Origin: CBDBCK01 sp965203345
GTDB lineage: Bacteria; Chloroflexota; Dehalococcoidia; Lucifugimonadales; Lucifugimonadaceae
Direction: 5' to 3'
Length of the DNA stretch: 64,000 bases
Assembly: GCA_965203345.1 (NCBI GenBank)
Contig: CBDBCK010000028.1
Location: 558,001 to 622,000, forward strand
The notes under the pieces are model-generated. The model made no database searches. It worked only from the letters and a program-made list of their open reading frames with translations, and was not told the origin of the DNA. The position numbers and the translations under genes are program-made. Below, one piece after another: positions 60,957-64,000 of the stretch (the stretch's first letter is position 1; each line of letters begins with the position of its first letter).

Positions 60957-62252
60957 CTAGAAGTTGAGCGTTTTTTCGAGCTGTTCAGGGCGAGGCGATG
61001 GGCCGACTACCGATATTGCCGCTTTTTGGGAGTTTATGACCGTTTCGGCGGCCTCCGCTATTTCCGACGTCGTAGTTTCCTGTATCTTTGCTATGGTTTC
61101 TTCTAATGTGAGGATTTCGTTTCGATGAAGCTCCTGAGAACCTATAAACCCCGCGGCGGCTCTAGAGTCTTCCATGCTCAATATCAAACGACCTGCGGTG
61201 CACTCCTTTGCGTTAGTCAGTTCGGCGTCAGATACACCTTTGTTCTTCATCAAGGCTAGCTGTTCGACTATTACCTCTACGGTTTCGGCAAGATCGCTCG
61301 GCTCCGTCCCACATTCTACGTAGAACGCTCCAGCGTCGCGGAATGAAGAGACGGAAGTATGTATATCGTACGCGAGACCTCGTTTTTCACGCACCTCTTC
61401 AAACAACCGACTGGTCATAGTCTCTCCCAGTATTACTGAGAGCAAAGTTAGGGCGTACCTAAGGTCGTCAAAGTACGAGAGGCCGTGCATCCCGATAGCT
61501 AAATGACACTGCTCAAGAGGGCGTTCCTCAAAGCAAAACTGTGGCCCCGTCAAGGAATCTTTGAACGGTATAGGAACGGCATTGCCGCTACTTGAAGAAC
61601 GGAGATCTCCTAGAAGTTTCTCCACTATATCCACTATCTGGTTGTGCTGTATACCGCCTGCTACGGCTACTACTAGGTTTTCGGCGGTGTACTGAGACTC
61701 CAGACATTTCATCATCTGCTGTAAGGTGAGGCCCCTTACAGACTCTATGGAGCCAGCTATATCCCGACCCAAGGGTTGGTCTGGCCATAGACATAAATCC
61801 AGCTTGGTGCCTGCGAATTCGGAAGGTGAGTCGTGCGCCGCTCGTATCTCTTCAAAGACCACCTCCTTTTCTCGGATTATGTCTTCTTCCCGCAAGAGCG
61901 GAAATTTCACCATATCTGCCAGAGTTTCAATGCCTATGAGAATCTGATCGGCGGAAATCTTGCACCAGTATGCTGCACTTTCCCGTGCAGTGAACGCGTT
62001 TATGATGCCGCCTTTTTCAACTATAGGGCTCACGACATCTCGCGCATGCTCTCTAGTCTTAGTACCCTTAAAAAGAAGGTGCTCAAATAGATGCGCAATA
62101 CCTGCTTCGCCTTCGGGCTCGTATCTTGATCCGGCCTTAAACAGGAACTCAACGGCGGCGGAACGAGCATGTGGCATGGCGGCCGTGGATATGCGTATGC
62201 CGTTCGGTAGAGTGGTACGCTGTATATTCATATTGATTTCTGCGTGTAACAT
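60957..62252 (-). CDS. M16 family zinc peptidase
   Basis: A 431-residue insulinase/processing-peptidase-like enzyme. The inverted zinc motif HxxEH is HLFEH at 54-58 in AHLFEHLLFKG. A downstream acidic segment (REKEVVFEEIRAAHD near 130) supplies the third ligand, and the C-terminal half contains the regulatory RxxY-type region REKRGLAYDI near 295. It has no signal peptide and is likely cytoplasmic. A start at the internal ATG 62231 (MNIQRTTLPNG) would match homologs better than 62252; neither has a strong ribosome site. Its substrate, perhaps peptides or a peptide-modified product, is unknown. Confidence 0.9.
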   Translation of the reverse strand: MLHAEINMNIQRTTLPNGIRISTAAMPHARSAAVEFLFKAGSRYEPEGEAGIAHLFEHLLFKGTKTREHARDVVSPIVEKGGIINAFTARESAAYWCKISADQILIGIETLADMVKFPLLREEDIIREKEVVFEEIRAAHDSPSEFAGTKLDLCLWPDQPLGRDIAGSIESVRGLTLQQMMKCLESQYTAENLVVAVAGGIQHNQIVDIVEKLLGDLRSSSSGNAVPIPFKDSLTGPQFCFEERPLEQCHLAIGMHGLSYFDDLRYALTLLSVILGETMTSRLFEEVREKRGLAYDIHTSVSSFRDAGAFYVECGTEPSDLAETVEVIVEQLALMKNKGVSDAELTNAKECTAGRLILSMEDSRAAAGFIGSQELHRNEILTLEETIAKIQETTTSEIAEAAETVINSQKAAISVVGPSPRPEQLEKTLNF

Positions 62253-62448
62253 CTGAGCTCTGGAACATCCGAAGCTCTGAACGGCTGCCTGAATGTTTGA
62301 GCGTAGCTACTGTTCAGGTGCATATATTCATCAGATTGGGCAACGTGGTTTTGTTAATTCCCATATGCATTGATATTACGCTTTTGTCGCCGGTAGGTCA
62401 AATTGCCACCGTGATATTTAGAGTATAGACGGCTTGAGAATCTATGAA

Positions 62449-64000
62449 GTGAAAGAGGGCAGCATTGGAGTAGCCTCATGGTTACGCCGTCCTAGTTTAT
62501 TTTATCCGATTGCGCTTGTTGCCGTAGTGGTACTAGCAGCATTTCTGCGACTGTCAACTGGACTTGACTGGGATCAAGGTGGGGTGTTTCATCCGGACGA
62601 GAGAGCGATAATGCAAAGGGTTCTAGATTGCATCGGATGGAGTAAGTCTGGAATTTGTGCAGATGTAGGCTCAAGTTCTTTCTCTTGGCGTGATATTCTC
62701 TCCCCGGATCGTAGCCCTCTAAATCCTGGATGGTTCAATTACGGTTCCTTACCCTTATACATTTTGAAACTGACTGAGGTCGTTTCGGGGTCGGGATATC
62801 CGGATCTGCTCTTATATGGACGGGCAGTGTCTGTAGCCGCTGATATCGGAACGTTAGTTCTCATTTATGCGTTAGGCGTTAGGCTTTTTTCCCGTCGCGT
62901 AGGGTTGCTGGCTGCTTTATTGGGTGCACTAGCCGTTCTCCATATACAGCTCAGCCGCTTTATCACTGTGGACGCGATGCTTACGTTGTTCGTGGTGGCT
63001 ACTCTTTATTTTTCCGTAAGAGTGGCGCAAGAAGGGAAACTGCGGTATTCGACTTTGGCCGGTGTAGCTTTTGGATTGGCGTTGGCTACGAAGTTCGCAG
63101 CCCTACCGCTTGTTGTAATCGTCGCTGTCGCACACATACTCTTCTGGGTTTCTCCTAGAAGCGAGGTATTGAGCACGGCTACTTTTGTTAAGGCTGGAAG
63201 AACTGGTTTCAGTAGGTACGTCCTTGTAGGAGGAGCAGCCTCCGCCTTATTCGGGGCGATAGCTTTCTTCTTAGGAGAGCCATATGCGATTCTAGATTGG
63301 CGTTCTTTTATGCGTGATGTAACTACTCAGTCACAGATGGTGAGGCTGATATCCGATCTACCTTTTACGCGTCAATATATTGGAACGACCCCATATCTGT
63401 ATTACATAGTGCAGCTGGGGACGTGGGGCTTGGGTCCCGCGTTAGGTGTAGCGGCATGGGCCGGAGCGGCATGGGGGATTGTAAGAGGGTTGATAGTAAG
63501 ACGTAAGAGCGATTTGGTGGTACTTGGCTGGCTAGTGCTCTACTTTGGTATCACTGGAGCGTTTGGCGTTAAATTTATGCGTTACATGGAGCCCGTTACG
63601 CCTGTAATGTTCATTTATGGTGCCGCTCTGCTATTCTGGATTTCAGACCGGTTACGTAGCCGTCTGCATAGTCGCGTGCGTCTAATCGCATGGCTTCCCG
63701 TGGCGGTCGTGTTGTTGTTGACCTTCCATTACGCTTTTGCCTTTACGTCGGCTAACTCAGGGATCCATCCTGCTTGGCGGGCGTCGAACTGGCTTGCCGA
63801 GAACGCCCCTTCTGGCTCGGCAGTGGTGCAGGAACACTGGGAAGAAGGGGTGCCCTTGAGGTCGCTTAACATTTCTCATGCTTCAAGTCAACTTCCTTTG
63901 TACAATTTCGACTCGGAGGATAAGTTTGAGGAAGTGTTCGATACACTAGCGTCTTCTGATTACCTTGTGCTCTACAGTAACCGTCTTTACGGAACTATAC
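62449..64000 (+). CDS. GT39-like membrane glycosyltransferase, 3' end cut by window
   Basis: The 5' part of a polytopic protein with about 517 codons visible and no stop before the window end. After an N-terminal helix, the first external loop carries FHPDERAIMQRVL, the acidic pair typical of GT39/ArnT/PMT-type transferases that use polyprenyl-phosphate sugars. Many helices follow, including LSRFITVDAMLTLFVVATLYF near 178, and the later LAENAPSGSAVVQEHWEEG and SSDYLVLYSNRLYG suggest the external C-terminal domain. The start is uncertain: GTG at 62449 (used) or TTG at 62434. It probably glycosylates surface proteins or lipids. The gene diverges from the M16 peptidase gene. Confidence 0.8.
   Translation, partial: MKEGSIGVASWLRRPSLFYPIALVAVVVLAAFLRLSTGLDWDQGGVFHPDERAIMQRVLDCIGWSKSGICADVGSSSFSWRDILSPDRSPLNPGWFNYGSLPLYILKLTEVVSGSGYPDLLLYGRAVSVAADIGTLVLIYALGVRLFSRRVGLLAALLGALAVLHIQLSRFITVDAMLTLFVVATLYFSVRVAQEGKLRYSTLAGVAFGLALATKFAALPLVVIVAVAHILFWVSPRSEVLSTATFVKAGRTGFSRYVLVGGAASALFGAIAFFLGEPYAILDWRSFMRDVTTQSQMVRLISDLPFTRQYIGTTPYLYYIVQLGTWGLGPALGVAAWAGAAWGIVRGLIVRRKSDLVVLGWLVLYFGITGAFGVKFMRYMEPVTPVMFIYGAALLFWISDRLRSRLHSRVRLIAWLPVAVVLLLTFHYAFAFTSANSGIHPAWRASNWLAENAPSGSAVVQEHWEEGVPLRSLNISHASSQLPLYNFDSEDKFEEVFDTLASSDYLVLYSNRLYGTI

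Overview
The window reads as a chromosomal segment of a free-living bacterium, most likely a marine Chloroflexota of the Dehalococcoidia / SAR202 type. That placement is an inference. It rests on proline-threonine linkers in secreted proteins, lipoproteins and acidic surface proteins typical of monoderm Chloroflexota, a GatCAB-dependent tRNA charging route, frequent TTG and GTG starts, heavy use of ATA for isoleucine, and mid-range GC. There is no 16S rRNA gene here to settle it. I saw no phage, insertion sequence, plasmid gene or CRISPR array. Most of the window is dense housekeeping sequence with a few accessory islands.

Layout. 1-3 kb: 3' part of gyrB and a D-2-hydroxyacid dehydrogenase. 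3.2-6.2 kb: a minus-strand operon obgE-nadD-pyrE-MazG-like; the ObgE GTPase motifs are unusually degraded. 6.2-8.1 kb: a gene-poor patch with a RibD/DHFR-like reductase, a frameshifted GNAT pseudogene and a shorter decayed relic. 8.1-12 kb: a five-helix membrane protein, a large FG-GAP/ASPIC lipoprotein and a PIG-L deacetylase. 12-14.5 kb: purE-purK behind a perfect 16-nt palindrome, then a small four-cysteine orphan. 14.5-23.9 kb: hydrolase and universal stress protein, trpB, dCMP deaminase, the lysS-serS-pgpA operon, rsmD-coaD and a coiled-coil protein, and a phosphomannose-isomerase-type cupin. 24-33.6 kb: tRNA-Gly(CCC), an amidase, argS, the operon gatC-gatA-gamma carbonic anhydrase, pyrG and rho.

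33.7-43.3 kb is the cell-surface and uptake island. It holds a 1353-residue acidic secreted protein with its own promoter and a textbook terminator. Next is a 355-residue exported protein ending in a Gly-run/Cys/helix/Arg tail that looks like a C-terminal sorting signal. Then comes a peptide-type ABC importer: binding lipoprotein plus two permeases, with a terminator-like hairpin between them and no ATPase gene.

43.3-54.1 kb is a long minus-strand run. From upstream to downstream it reads: two ABC exporter half-transporters with one degenerate ATP site, a SAM methyltransferase, a rhodanese, a PfkB kinase, ahcY, metK and a phosphohexomutase; tRNA-Leu(UAA) and mtnP follow. The mtnP, metK, ahcY and kinase genes together make a plausible S-adenosylmethionine recycling set. 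54.4-64 kb carries a RimI-like acetyltransferase, a class V aminotransferase, a lipoprotein whose thioredoxin-like half has just been tandemly duplicated, a Fur regulator, a DUF3224 protein, cobT, a HIT protein, a lone Lrp/AsnC sensor domain, an M16 peptidase, and the 5' part of a GT39-like membrane glycosyltransferase cut by the window end.

The most unusual observations are the GTPase-motif loss in ObgE, the near-identical 651-nt in-frame duplication in the thioredoxin-like lipoprotein, the Cys-containing C-terminal tail of the exported protein, and the asymmetric ABC exporter pair. I found no clear new defence or mobile system.
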